From assembly GCA_023512835.1 (NCBI GenBank), contig CM042087.1, positions 46,172,249-46,236,248 on the forward strand: a stretch of DNA of 64,000 nucleotides. The letters are read 5' to 3'. Made by a program: the position numbers and the translations under genes. Below, one piece after another: positions 47,117 to 58,900 of the stretch. The stretch comes from Taxillus chinensis. Its lineage: Eukaryota; Streptophyta; Magnoliopsida; Santalales; Loranthaceae. The stretch's first letter is position 1. Each line of letters starts with the position of its first letter. The notes under the pieces are model-generated. The model saw nothing but the letters and a program-made list of their open reading frames with translations, was not told where the DNA came from and made no database searches.

Positions 47117-48880
47117 CAGATATTAATGTCGTATAATATAATTACTAAATATAAAAATATTTTTATTAATCTATAGATTAAAAAACAAAAATTATGAACT
47201 AGCTATGGATAGGGCCATAAATGAATTAAGCAGCAATAAGATGTTTGAGATTGGTTTCATATTATTATTAAATTACTGTATTCAGGTTTGTTCGTTAGTA
47301 TTTATGAACAATTTGTTAATGATTTTGTGAATATTAGTTTACGCATGAATATGTTGACACATTTATTTATGAATATTTTATTTTTATTTTGTTTAATAAT
47401 TTTATTTTATTTTATATAGTAAGTAATAATTTTGTTGATATAATAAAGAGTACAAAGAAAATATGAGTAGGGTCGTGCCTAGCTCGTGAGAATAATATTA
47501 GAAAATAAAGTCATACAATAAGACACCATGGTAAAACAACCCATTCACAAATCAACCAATGCGAAAACTATCGCGCTATCTTTCAACTGGAAAACTGCAT
47601 TGATGAGGGCGCAAATTATAATTAGAAGTAGATAGTTTAGCGTGGTTTGATCCTTAACAATATCAGTAGCCACAATAGGAAATTCAAAATAAAATTTGCC
47701 ATACTCGACCTCGTGGGCGCGCTAGTGAGATTCAGCCTCATAATAATCATCCAACTGCGCTTGAGATATATCATTGAGAAATGGGGTACAAGACTTTGGA
47801 GGATAAAAAGGGCAAAAAATACCATCTTCCTCATTGATTGAGATTGAGTGACCATCAACGTTCATCTCGTTTTTAACTTTTTTTATTTAAAGAATTTAAG
47901 TTGTTGGTTTGTTTAATTATTGGTGAAACTAAAATAATTAATTATCTAAAATTTATAAATAAATTATTTTGTTTGTTTGTTCGTGAACCCAAGTGAATAT
48001 ATGTTGGTTCAAATGTTTGTGAACTAAAATACATATAATTATTGATTTCATGAACATTGTTTGTGAACATATGTTTATGAACTTTTTTGTAAACATATGT
48101 CGATGAACATTATTTGCAAACATATGTTTATGAATATAATGAGTTATACACAATCTTATTCATGTTCATTTGTTTATATTTATGAATAAAAAAATTATTC
48201 ATGAACATTATTTTTTTAAGCAAACATAAATAATTTTTTATACAACCAAATACGAATTTGTTCGTGAGTACTTGATTCATTTACAACACTATTTTGATAA
48301 ATATTATCCTCGCACAAAACTTGTTTTGCAAAACTAAAAATTAATATAATCTCAACTCAAAATCTGGTGATGAACAAACGATTTAATTAGTAACATCTAT
48401 TCGACATCTTTTCCAACTACCATGGGGGGGGGGGGGGGGGTTAGCTTTGTAACTTCGCACACTAACAATAAGTGCATCAATCCATCCATCCGGGAAGTGA
48501 GCACTCCAAACTTAGTTTTACGGTTCTTACACGAAAAGGTTTCTACCTGGATATATACATATTACTTACGAAACTTGTCATTTTTTACCCGAGTTTGCCA
48601 TTTTTAAAACATATTTATTAAAAGGAAGTTTTCATTATGATATGCCATTGACTTAAACTTAATATGATAAAAGTAATTAATTTAGAGTTGCCACTAATGG
48701 TACATTTCAATAAAAGTAGCAAAAAGAGGAAAAATTTATAATTACGATAACTATCTTTGAGACTTGAGAGTATAGTGAGAAAGATTAATATCCCACAACA
48801 CCCGAGCCTAATACTCATTTTAGAAAGAATGAAGAGTTAGTGGGTAAAAAATTCCCAAGAAAGACTAAAAGACAAATAAA
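45339..48880. other. SANT-gene 3' flank and AT-rich spacer
   Basis: The first several hundred bases probably include the 3' UTR. An ATT/TTA microsatellite covers 47068-47116. The part about 47960-48200 has recurring motifs such as TGAACATATGTTTATGAA and is probably a degenerate repeat. A 17-base G run lies at 48424-48440. No gene was recognised. Confidence 0.5.
47068..47116. repeat. (TTA)n microsatellite
   Basis: About 49 bp of perfect TTA/ATT repeats in intergenic DNA. Confidence 0.9.
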
Positions 48881-49510
48881 GTGAGTCATAATGCTACCTC
48901 CTGGATAAATAAAAAGCATGCCCTTAAGGAGGCTATTAAAGACAAGAATAACATAAAGAAGACGTCTAACTCCCGGATAAATAAAAAAGGAAAGAGGTCA
49001 ATAATAGTTGCAACAAAATATAACAATGACACTAAGAAAGTAAAAGAATCTTTAGATGGTGAGCCTAATGAGAATCTTGTTTTGCTAAATTTATTAAAAG
49101 AATTCAAACTCTTAAAACAAAAAATGTCAATATCAAAAAAACAAAAAGCAACTGAGATAAAGGCTTGGGAAAAAACTCAGAAAGAATATCATGATAAAAA
49201 GTCAGAAAATATTTTACTTAATAGAAATGTTACTGACTTTTTTTGTGGGCCAAGAGAAGAGCATAATCACGAAAGGAACCAAGATCATTTGGTGCTCTCC
49301 TCGATTCCCGCAATGCCACTCTATCCCATCCTCAGGTATTCCACCATGGCTCAGCAATCGACAACTTGGTGGACGCGATGTGTGCAAGACCTTCACCTGG
49401 TTGACCCCCATATCTTAGGGGCTCCCTCCCAACTTGGGATTAGGAACCACACATATCTCACGCAAGAGTGCTTCGGCAAGCTTTCTAGAAATGGGCTGCA
49501 ACCACTTTGA
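48881..49510 (+). CDS. Unrecognised 209-codon ORF, Lys-rich, next to an LTR
   Basis: The frame is open for 209 codons. Its first ~120 residues are Lys/Asn-rich with a heptad-like segment (NLLKEFKLLKQKMSISKKQK) that could be a coiled coil, followed by NVTDFFCGPREEHNHERN. The last ~75 codons run over sequence next to a primer-site-like motif of a minus-strand LTR element and are probably not protein coding. No family was recognised. It may be a remnant of an element's coding region or a chance frame; GC content rises sharply after about 49250, suggesting two joined sources. Confidence 0.25.
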   Translation: MSHNATSWINKKHALKEAIKDKNNIKKTSNSRINKKGKRSIIVATKYNNDTKKVKESLDGEPNENLVLLNLLKEFKLLKQKMSISKKQKATEIKAWEKTQKEYHDKKSENILLNRNVTDFFCGPREEHNHERNQDHLVLSSIPAMPLYPILRYSTMAQQSTTWWTRCVQDLHLVDPHILGAPSQLGIRNHTYLTQECFGKLSRNGLQPL

Positions 49511-49904
49511 TACCACGTTATCACGGGATCAGGATTTTTACTCGTGCGGCACTTGATCATCCTGGTGGATGCTCCAAGTAAGTCATACCGATCGGGACAC
49601 ACATAGACTAGTTTTGCCCTTCCTCAGGCTCATCAGGAGAACGACTCGAGTTTTCGACTAATTTGTGTATGGATGGCTAAGTCTCTTCTTCATCGTCAAG
49701 TCCGAGACTAGCGATGTACTCCTCGCATTTAACAAAATCAATACGTTTGAACTCCAAAGGGACTCTATCGGTCTCCCGCACGAATTATCGTAGAACCTAC
49801 CCCATCCGCACTAGTTACGCTTTCTGCCTTGCTCCTCCACAAGTAGTGCACACCTACACCACTCGAGAGACGTCCATCAACACCATGATGTTTGAGGCGT
49901 GACA
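49505..49904 (-). mobile_element. Decayed chromovirus-type LTR with primer site
   Basis: LTR 49519-49904 (386 bp) is bounded by TATCACGG and GCGTGACA. It is nearly the same length as the 385-bp LTR at 18269 and shares its first part in outline (TCACGGG-TCAG, then CTCGTGCGGCAC versus CCCGTGCGGCAC). To its left the minus strand reads GTGGTATCAAAG, a decayed initiator-tRNA-Met primer site. The internal domain would lie to the left, but gag and pol were not recognised, so this is an LTR with a short leader. Confidence 0.6.
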
Positions 49905-52900
49905 CTAAGTTAGTCAAGCTATACCCTCTAAGCATAAAGCCTTCACGCACCTTTTTTCCAATGGAGTTGAAACCTTTGAGAGTAAGAATAAGGGAATGAT
50001 TGTTGTAAAAACCTATATTTTTATTAAGCTATACTTTTACATGTTCAAGCTTATAAAGTACAACAGTGACATAAGTGAACATAACAATTTCATCTAACAC
50101 TCAAAGGAAGATTCTTTATACTCAAAAGAACTATGTTGCAAAGCTTATTTTCAAATACAACTAACTTACTGGAGATGTTTACTCCACCTCTGGATAGTGA
50201 TGGGATTATTTATGTATTTTCTTAATCACTATACTTTATTTTTATCATATGTAATTCTTTTTTCTCAATCGCAGTTGAATTTAACTAAGCCTTAAAATCA
50301 TATTTGATTGAGGACTTTAAAAAGTTTTTCTTGTTTGGTTAATATATGTAGAAGATTCACTATATGTTAGATTAGAAATACGAGTAACAAACATGTTATC
50401 AAAGATAACTGAAGCAATTATTGGACTCATATAATATCTATACACTAACTTAAAAAAAGTTAAAATGTAAATTATAACTGTAAATTATATTACCTAAAAT
50501 AAATTTCTTACCTAATCAGAACATCTTTAGCATCTTAACCATATCACTAATTCTTTACTCCAACAGATCGCTATGTTATTATTTAAATATAATTTCACCT
50601 ATAATTTTAAATAAATTTATCTAAAATTTTAACCTAGCTAAAAAAACACATCATCAATAACCTCACAATTATTTTAAAAACCTAAAAGACCCTTACATCT
50701 CCTCTCCAACCTAAATCCCGCTGCCCTTAATAGTATTTAGTTAGTATGCTGAAGATGCTCATAAATGTTTTCTAATATATATATATATAATATCACTAAA
50801 TTATGAAATGAAAATTTTTCTAGCTTATCATTTAAGAAAATAATGTCATTTAAATTATATATTACTTATCCATTCCAATTCATGTTAAAATTCATCTCAC
50901 ATTCAAGCACTAGATGGCTTAATAACTTAAACCAGAGTTACTGAGTCATCTTCTAAAGGAGAAAATTTCCAAAACATCTCACATGACCTATAAATTTATA
51001 ACTTATCACACGTAGGACGATGATTAATATATCGAAAACTCTTATTATAAGCACCCATAAGCCCCATATAAGCATTGCGAATGTGACAAGCTCCAATCAC
51101 ATAGCACTATATCAACCACACCTGCAGAGAGCTTAGGCAGGACACTTATACCTAGCACTATTAATATTAATTCCGTCAGACAATTATAATATTGATTCAT
51201 AAGGCAAATAAGGGATCAAATATTCATCTCAGCGACGAAAATTACGAACCTGCTGATTAATTAAACATTAGCAGTCGATACCATTGATAAATACTCCAAC
51301 CCTGGTGCACTTAAATTGAGCAAAACATCTACTAATATGCCCATCTCAAAAACAATCAAATCCTTTTCTCAACCTCAATTATATCTAGTTCAGAATTAAT
51401 ATAGTTGTAAACAAATGTTAGGAAAACACTGAAGACTCAAACTGGGAGTTCTCAATTTAACTTACATCCAAAATAGTCCCCACCTGTAAAAAATTCCATT
51501 TGCTAATGAATTCATAACTCCCCAGCTCTGCACATTTCAGATGTCTATCCCAACAAATTAATTTCCGAAAAATCTAGGAACTCTAATTTAAAGCTCGATA
51601 GGCTTGACAAGCTCCACAGCTCTACGCAGTTCTCTTTTCTCCATTTTTCTTTGTCCCAAATTAAATCACAGATTTCAATGAAAGGTCAGAACTCTTATTT
51701 TCCAAACCTATTTCTCAAGATTCCCACAAGATATACAAATTCAGGTTTTGACTACTATAACTATCATAAACCATGAAAAATGTAGAAAGAAAAATGTGAA
51801 GGCAAAAACATAAACCATGAAAATCTAGAGAGAAAATTACTCAACTTATACAAAAATGATTTTATTACAAATCAAAGAATTTTACTTGCAGTTCATAACA
51901 AAACTAATCAATCATAGGCTCAAGAGCCACCACTACTGTGATCTTCAGTGCAAATGAAAGAGAATAAATAGGGATGAGCTAGACAGTCACAACAGGAATA
52001 ATAGATAAGCCCAAACACCACCCCTCTCGAAGTTTAGCAGATAGATAGGCCATTTATATATCACAATCAATCCAATTACTATATTTCTTATCATTTTTTC
52101 CCAATCAGCCAGTGCGAGCACTGCTTAACCCACACCCCGAATTCCACTGAACATTGCAACACTACTCCATCATATAACAATAAATTGAGTCTACATGTAT
52201 TTCAATAATGCAAAGGAAGAATTGCAAACTAAAATCCCTACCTATAAACAAGTGGAACCAATCTCCCACTGAGGTGCTTCTCCATTCGCACGCACAAGCC
52301 CACCCCTTGAGCATTTCTATTTCCTTTTCTTTCACTCAAATGACGTGAACTGGTGGCATGAGTGGCTCCACCAATATTATTTAGTGCGTACAATATGCTG
52401 TTTTTCTTCTTCTTTCTCTTAAAACTGTAATTGCTCTTCCCTTTCATCAAGTTAAAAAAAAAAAAAAAAAACTGAAGCTGACATTTCTGTGACCTCCCCT
52501 CTGACATGCAAATAAAGCATAATGGTCTTTATCAATGTTCAAAGATATAGTTCAAACCCCAAATAATTCAACTCAAATTCAAAATAATCTTGATGAAACC
52601 CAAAATTATAAATATACACCAAAATTACAGATTGACAAATTAAATACAAATCTAGGGTCTTACCATTTCAATGCACAAAGAGAAAGGTTATTTCAGTAAG
52701 TCTACATTAAAAAAAGAAATTACAATTTTGAATGAAACGCAGTTAATAGATCTTTCTTCTTTTCGGTCATTAAATAGAGAAAAATCGTGCATTCTAACAC
52801 AAAACACTAACAACATGCAGTAAGATTCTATCAGCAGATCAATTTTCATTCACCCAGTGAAAGCAAAATATTGGATGAGGAAAAAAATCAGGGTAGCAGT

Positions 52901-52927
52901 AGTGTATCAGCAACCCATATGGCCATT
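49905..52927. other. Spacer and AGD 3' flank
   Basis: AT-rich, without a recognised gene. The portion nearest 52927 (perhaps 52500-52927) is the likely 3' UTR of the minus-strand AGD gene. An 18-base A run is at 52455-52472. Confidence 0.45.
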
Positions 52928-55900
52928 TCATTCACTTTGAGCAAGCAAAATAAATAGCCCATCATCGGTTATTGAACCCATTTCCATTGCTCTGTCCAGT
53001 GCACTCAGTCCCCCGCCATCTTTAATTGAAGGGCGTGCACCCCTATTTATCAAACAATGTCAGAAGGACATGGCTTAAAACCCAATCCATTCTAAAACCT
53101 TGAACTAATATATTATATGGGAATACCAACACAAAAGTTAAATAATTAACACATTTAACAAACATATGCTAATCATCATGTCCAAAATAATAATATAAAT
53201 GGGATTCTAGGATCTAGAAAGGAAAGAGGAATAGTCTAGAAAAACTATCTCATAATCATCATAGACTCAGAAGCACCATTGATCACACTACTCTTTTAAT
53301 GTAGGGGATATTTGGAGGAGTTTATTTTTATTCATAAATGAAAAGTGCTTATAAGCCATTTCTGTTTACAAAAGGGTCTAGTGTTGCGATAATTTACTCA
53401 GAATGCCAAAAAATGCATCAACTGGAACTGTTTAAGAGGGATTTTTCTGCATACAAAATAAATTACCAAACAATTTTTTAATAATAATAATAATAATCAT
53501 CTTCCCAAACACTCAGTTATTTGCTTTTCCAGAAACACAATAACAAGACAGTATAATTTAGTACCTTTTAAGTAGATACTTTGCCAGTTGATTATTCCTT
53601 TTTGCAATGCAATGGTGAAGAGGAGTTCTTCCATGAAAGTCCTGCATGTTTATGTCAGCACCAAATTGCAATAGCAGCTCAAGCATCACAGGATCACCAA
53701 GGTGACATGCCAGATGCAGTAACGAACAACCTTGAAGGCAACTTGCTGGCTCATTAGAATCCTTTATTTTTTCACAGGCCCCCGGATCAAGCCCTTTCTG
53801 TTCCACTGCATGATGAAGACCATACTGTGAGCCTTGCCCCTCAATATGCTGATGCAAATCAACACCAGCCATGTCATAATAACAGGTGTTGATGATATTC
53901 ATGTTGGATGTCACAATGAGGCGATATACTTCACGAAGGTTGTTTGCCTCAACTGCTCCCCAAATGCTTGAATGAAAAGAAATGCCAGACACGGTTCCTG
54001 GTTTTCTGACAAACAGTTTCTCTACATACTGGAATATTGAAACCAAAGTTACACATTGCATTGCAAATTAAGGCTTTTCAAATGTCATAAACGCACAGAA
54101 AGTAGTAGGAGACGATGACATAAAGTTCTTTCAATTCCCATTAGATATAATATAAATGGAATTTTCAGGGAGCAATAAATTCCTTCGACCAGTAATCTAA
54201 GTTAAGCACACATTTCAATTTGGACTCATGATGCAATCCTATTCATCTCTGCTGTTCAATTTCTTTAGGACTAAAATGGATCTAAAAACAGAAATGCTGC
54301 AGCACGAATAATCACACAAACAGGGGTATAGCATACAGCACTGTTGCAATGGTCAGTGGAATTTCAAAGACAACGGATACTCTTTACCAAAATCTTTCCC
54401 TCGTTATTTTTCATTCAAAAACAGTCTTCAAACGTTTGAGCTATTTTTGCCTTTTCCATATCATCCAAAACTGGCAAGCCATGTGCTGTCTTAGTTGTGT
54501 TTTCCACGGCACAACACACAAACACAAGCACACACAATAGATGCACACAAGCCTTCATTGGGAAGGAGCTCCACGATGTTTACAAGCTAATACAACGAGG
54601 ATAATTACTTGAGTTTCTCCACTAGCCCATTTGCCAATGCAGTCCCACAAAGGACAGCTTAGGTTGCATGCCCCTCTACAAAATATCTAGGCCTCCCGTT
54701 TCTATTTGTAAACTTTTCTCGAGTCAATATGTTGGAATACCTGAGCCCTTGCCCAGTTGTGGAAAGATAAAGCTAATGAGTGCTTCCTTCAACCAGTTTA
54801 CACCTCTATTTAAAATACACTAAACAATAAAAGCTATAAAAACAAACGTGCTAGGATATTTTAAAAACTCATTATCATTAACACTATATGTCATGCCAAA
54901 TACTTCAAACTACTAAAAACTGCCCCAGAAAACATAACAATAATCAGCAGTCCCTTGAATACTGTTGACAAAGAAGATTAGGGAAATAAACGATAGTATC
55001 ATTCATTATGCTCTTTGTACAATATACAGAGTTTTCTCGCTTGGGAATCAAGGCAGGATCTCTCCATAATCAATCTAGGATCTCTTGCTTCAGAGTCAAG
55101 TTAGGATCTCTCTAAGATCCAATTAGAACTTTTCCAGTGTAATAGCACACACCCTTTCCTTCAAGCTGGAGCATTTACATCACACATGCCCAGCTTGTTT
55201 CATATAGATATAATTCTAGCAACACAAAGAGCTTTAGTAGGAATATTTCCTATTTGGACTCAGTTGGAACATGGTAAGCGTAAATTGTATTCTTCAACAA
55301 TTTGTCTCTAAAAAATAACAGTCTACTTCTATATGTTTTGTTCTCTCATCAAATACAATCTACTTGATTGTGGCATCACAACTCTATTGGTTTATTAAAA
55401 GAAAATCTGATCTCCTCAAGTAAGCACTTGATTTGCACAAGATCACATGTAGTGTTTGCCATTGCTCTATATTCAAACTTAGCGTTTGAACGGAATACAA
55501 TTTTTTGCTTCTTGCTCTTCATAGAAATAACATTCCAACAAAAAAAATATGCAATATCGAGTTGTAAATCTCCTACCAAACTATCTGCTTGCCCAATCTA
55601 TGTCAGTGAAACATATAACTTGAATGTGTCCATGTCTCTTGGAGAGGAGTCTTTACCAAGTTTGATAATGTTGTGCTTTTAAAAGAAATTTTTAACTGTA
55701 TTGAAAAAAAACTACTGTAAAAATAAACAAGTGAGTATTTGGTAAAATATCATTTTTAAAAGTACGATATATTTTAAAAACAAATAATAAGTATTTGGTA
55801 AATTTAAAATAAAAATATTATGGAAATTGAAGAAGTCAAATTTTTTTTTTTTTTTTGTATTATAATTTCTTTATAATTTTTTTAATAAATATCACACTCC

Positions 55901-58900
55901 AACCCCCAAAAGTAGAGTGATGAACAAAAACGAGATGATAACTAGCAATTTGAGTAAGCCCAAATTTGAAAACATTGACTTAATCAAACCAAGCATGATG
56001 AGATTGCTTCCGACCCTATAAAGATTTATGAAGTTTGCATACTAAAGTTCACACACATGAGCAAGAATCACCAAAGGTTGCTCCCTCTAAACATCTTCAA
56101 CAAGTTTAACGTTTAAGAAGGCATTCTTAAAACAAAGTAGGTGTAACAGCCAAGAGTGTATAGTGGCCATAGAAACAATCAACCAGATAGAAGTCATTTT
56201 AGCAACTAAAGAGAATGTATCAAAATAATTAATCTCATAGGTCTAGGAGAAGCTCAGACGGGCAAGTGATCCATCAAAATTTAGGTTGACAGCATACACT
56301 CAATGAGAACCAACAACAGCAAGACAGGACGCGATATGAGATGCCATGTGACATTCTGATTAAGGGCATCGAATTCATCCAACATAACTTGACGCTAAGC
56401 AAGGTGGCTAAGAGATTCAACAGTCATCTAGAGTAAATCATAGGAAGCAAGCAAAGCAAGGAACAAGCAAATATGCCAAACTCACTAGATCATAAGAAAC
56501 AAAATAAGAGCCAGATGAGTTGTATAGGAACACTTACCTTTCCAATGAACAATTGGCAAATCGATGCAGGATGCAAAAAGCAGGAACAGCAGTGGTGGAT
56601 GCAAATCGAAGGACAAATTAGATAGAGTTGAGACAAAGAGAATTAGTAAATGATCTAGAGGACAATGTCGTACAATTGGTACCATCAATTGTATCAATCT
56701 GTTGAGAGTAGTCCATGATCTTAAAAGAAATCACGATTGATCATAGGTTTGGTCTTATTTCAGTGAGTCATGAGAGTAGGCATTGCTAGGATAATCACTT
56801 TCAAGTAAAATTTGTAGCTAATATTACTTGATGTTGCCAAATTTGTTCAAACTTTGGCTATTTCACTCCTAATGCTTTAAAGACGGAAAATAGTGTAAGG
56901 TAAGAATGACAAAGTGCCCAAAACAACAATGATATTGGACAAGAGGAGGTGCAACAAGAGTAGTGGATGGCTCAATAATGAGAGATGAAGAATCCATAAC
57001 ATATAAACCAACAATTTCGCGACCAAATTGTCTGTCCTTTCCATAGATCTTCAAAAGTATACAAAGAGGAAAAAAAGGTTACTAAATAATTTAAGGCCTT
57101 GGTAATCAAACTAAATAACAAAAGACGCATAGGAAGGACAATAAATGTAAAACTATAGATAAGGGCATGGTTATTTGACTCAAAGTTGAGCCTTCGCCAG
57201 CAACAAGAGACAAGGAGCCATCAAACAAATGTATAAGTATAAAATAAACTTGTCAGGCCAGTCATATGATCCATGGATATGGAACCATTACCCAATGTGG
57301 TTGACATGCTGATGCAAGTACAATAGCGAATTTGAGTTATGAAGGATACAATACAATAGTCGCAGATTCTAGAAGAGGGTGTGATTCCTTGAGACCAATA
57401 ACTAGTGCAACACGGAGTTGCCGATCCTGTGGATGTTGGGGACAAGTCCACTCCATATGCCCCTTATGGCAATAATGGCAATAAATAGGATCATCACCCA
57501 TGCCACAATTAACACCACCACCACCCTATGATAATAATCCCCAATTGTGGCTAGTATAATTTTAATCAGGAGTGTCAAAGAATACAATAAAGGGGAGGGG
57601 AGAGGGAAGGAATCTAATCCCCAATGATAGCCAACTATTCTTGTTGCTTGCACATGGCCTGGATGGAAGTAGAAAGTGACATATCAACATTCTGGTCATC
57701 AAAAACTTTCTTCACCTCTTCATGAGATTTGAAGCCCTTTTTCAAGAGCAAAATAAGCTTGTTGACAAATTGTATATATGATTCGGGGTGTTGCCACCCA
57801 AATAGTATTTCTCCAAGGTAGTCCACATTGCATGAGCAGAAAGCAACTGTCCAACTAGATGTTACTATGGAAATTCCATGGCATTAAAGAGTTTCCCAAT
57901 GAGCCTAGCATAATCCCAGTTCTACTTGTCTTCAACGATCAACTTTGGGTGTTACCAGTTAATTCACCCTCGTGACGTTTGCCATACAAAGCCATAGTCA
58001 CCACATTTTTCTAAAGACTGAAGTTAGTGCCATTGAAATGATACTTGGTCAGGCAAGAGGCAATGAATTTAACAAATTTACATCCGGACATGGTTCGAGA
58101 AAACGGGTTGAGGCGTTGCCTTGCTTGCCTCGATACAAAACTGCATAGAGGCACCATCCCATAAGCCATATCGGCCTCCGCCCACCTAAATCGGGTGAGG
58201 CAATATGAGGCAGCTCGTTCCGCTGCCTCATCCTGGATACGAGATGAGGTACCCACATCGACCTTAATGGACCCATGTATAGTTTTAAATAGGCTAAAAA
58301 ACACTTAAGGCTAAGTGGCTAACCTTTTCTTTCTCGATCCCAGTCTCGCATCGAAGTTGCCTCGCCAATTCCTCCATCGTTGTTGAACGTTGAAGCAGAC
58401 TCAACGATAATCATCGATCATCGTAGCATTATCGTTGTGTCGAACACCAATGTCGTCATCGAAGTAGCAGCGTTGTCCCAACATTGATCATCAATCATCG
58501 TCGAAGTCAAAGTCGTCTCTCCTTGGTCGAGGTCATCATCGTCAATCGTTGTCCCAAGTCATCTCTGCCTCATCATCGAATTTGTTATCCTGATCTTGAA
58601 TCCGTGAATTAACTTAAATGTTAAATTAATTAAGTTAACTATATAAATATTTATATATTTATTCTAATCTATTCATTGTGTTTTAAAAAAGATACTAATA
58701 TATAGTAATTTTATTATATATTAAACAAAAATTCAAATATAGTTTTACCTTATATTAAATTGTTTTAAATTCAAATATAATTCTATAATTGTTTGTTATA
58801 AAATCATATATATAATTTTAAATATAAAAAAATTATCATCGAAGGCTGAGGTGCCCGCCTTGACCATACTGAGGCAAAAATCCGTACTGCACCGCGTTTC

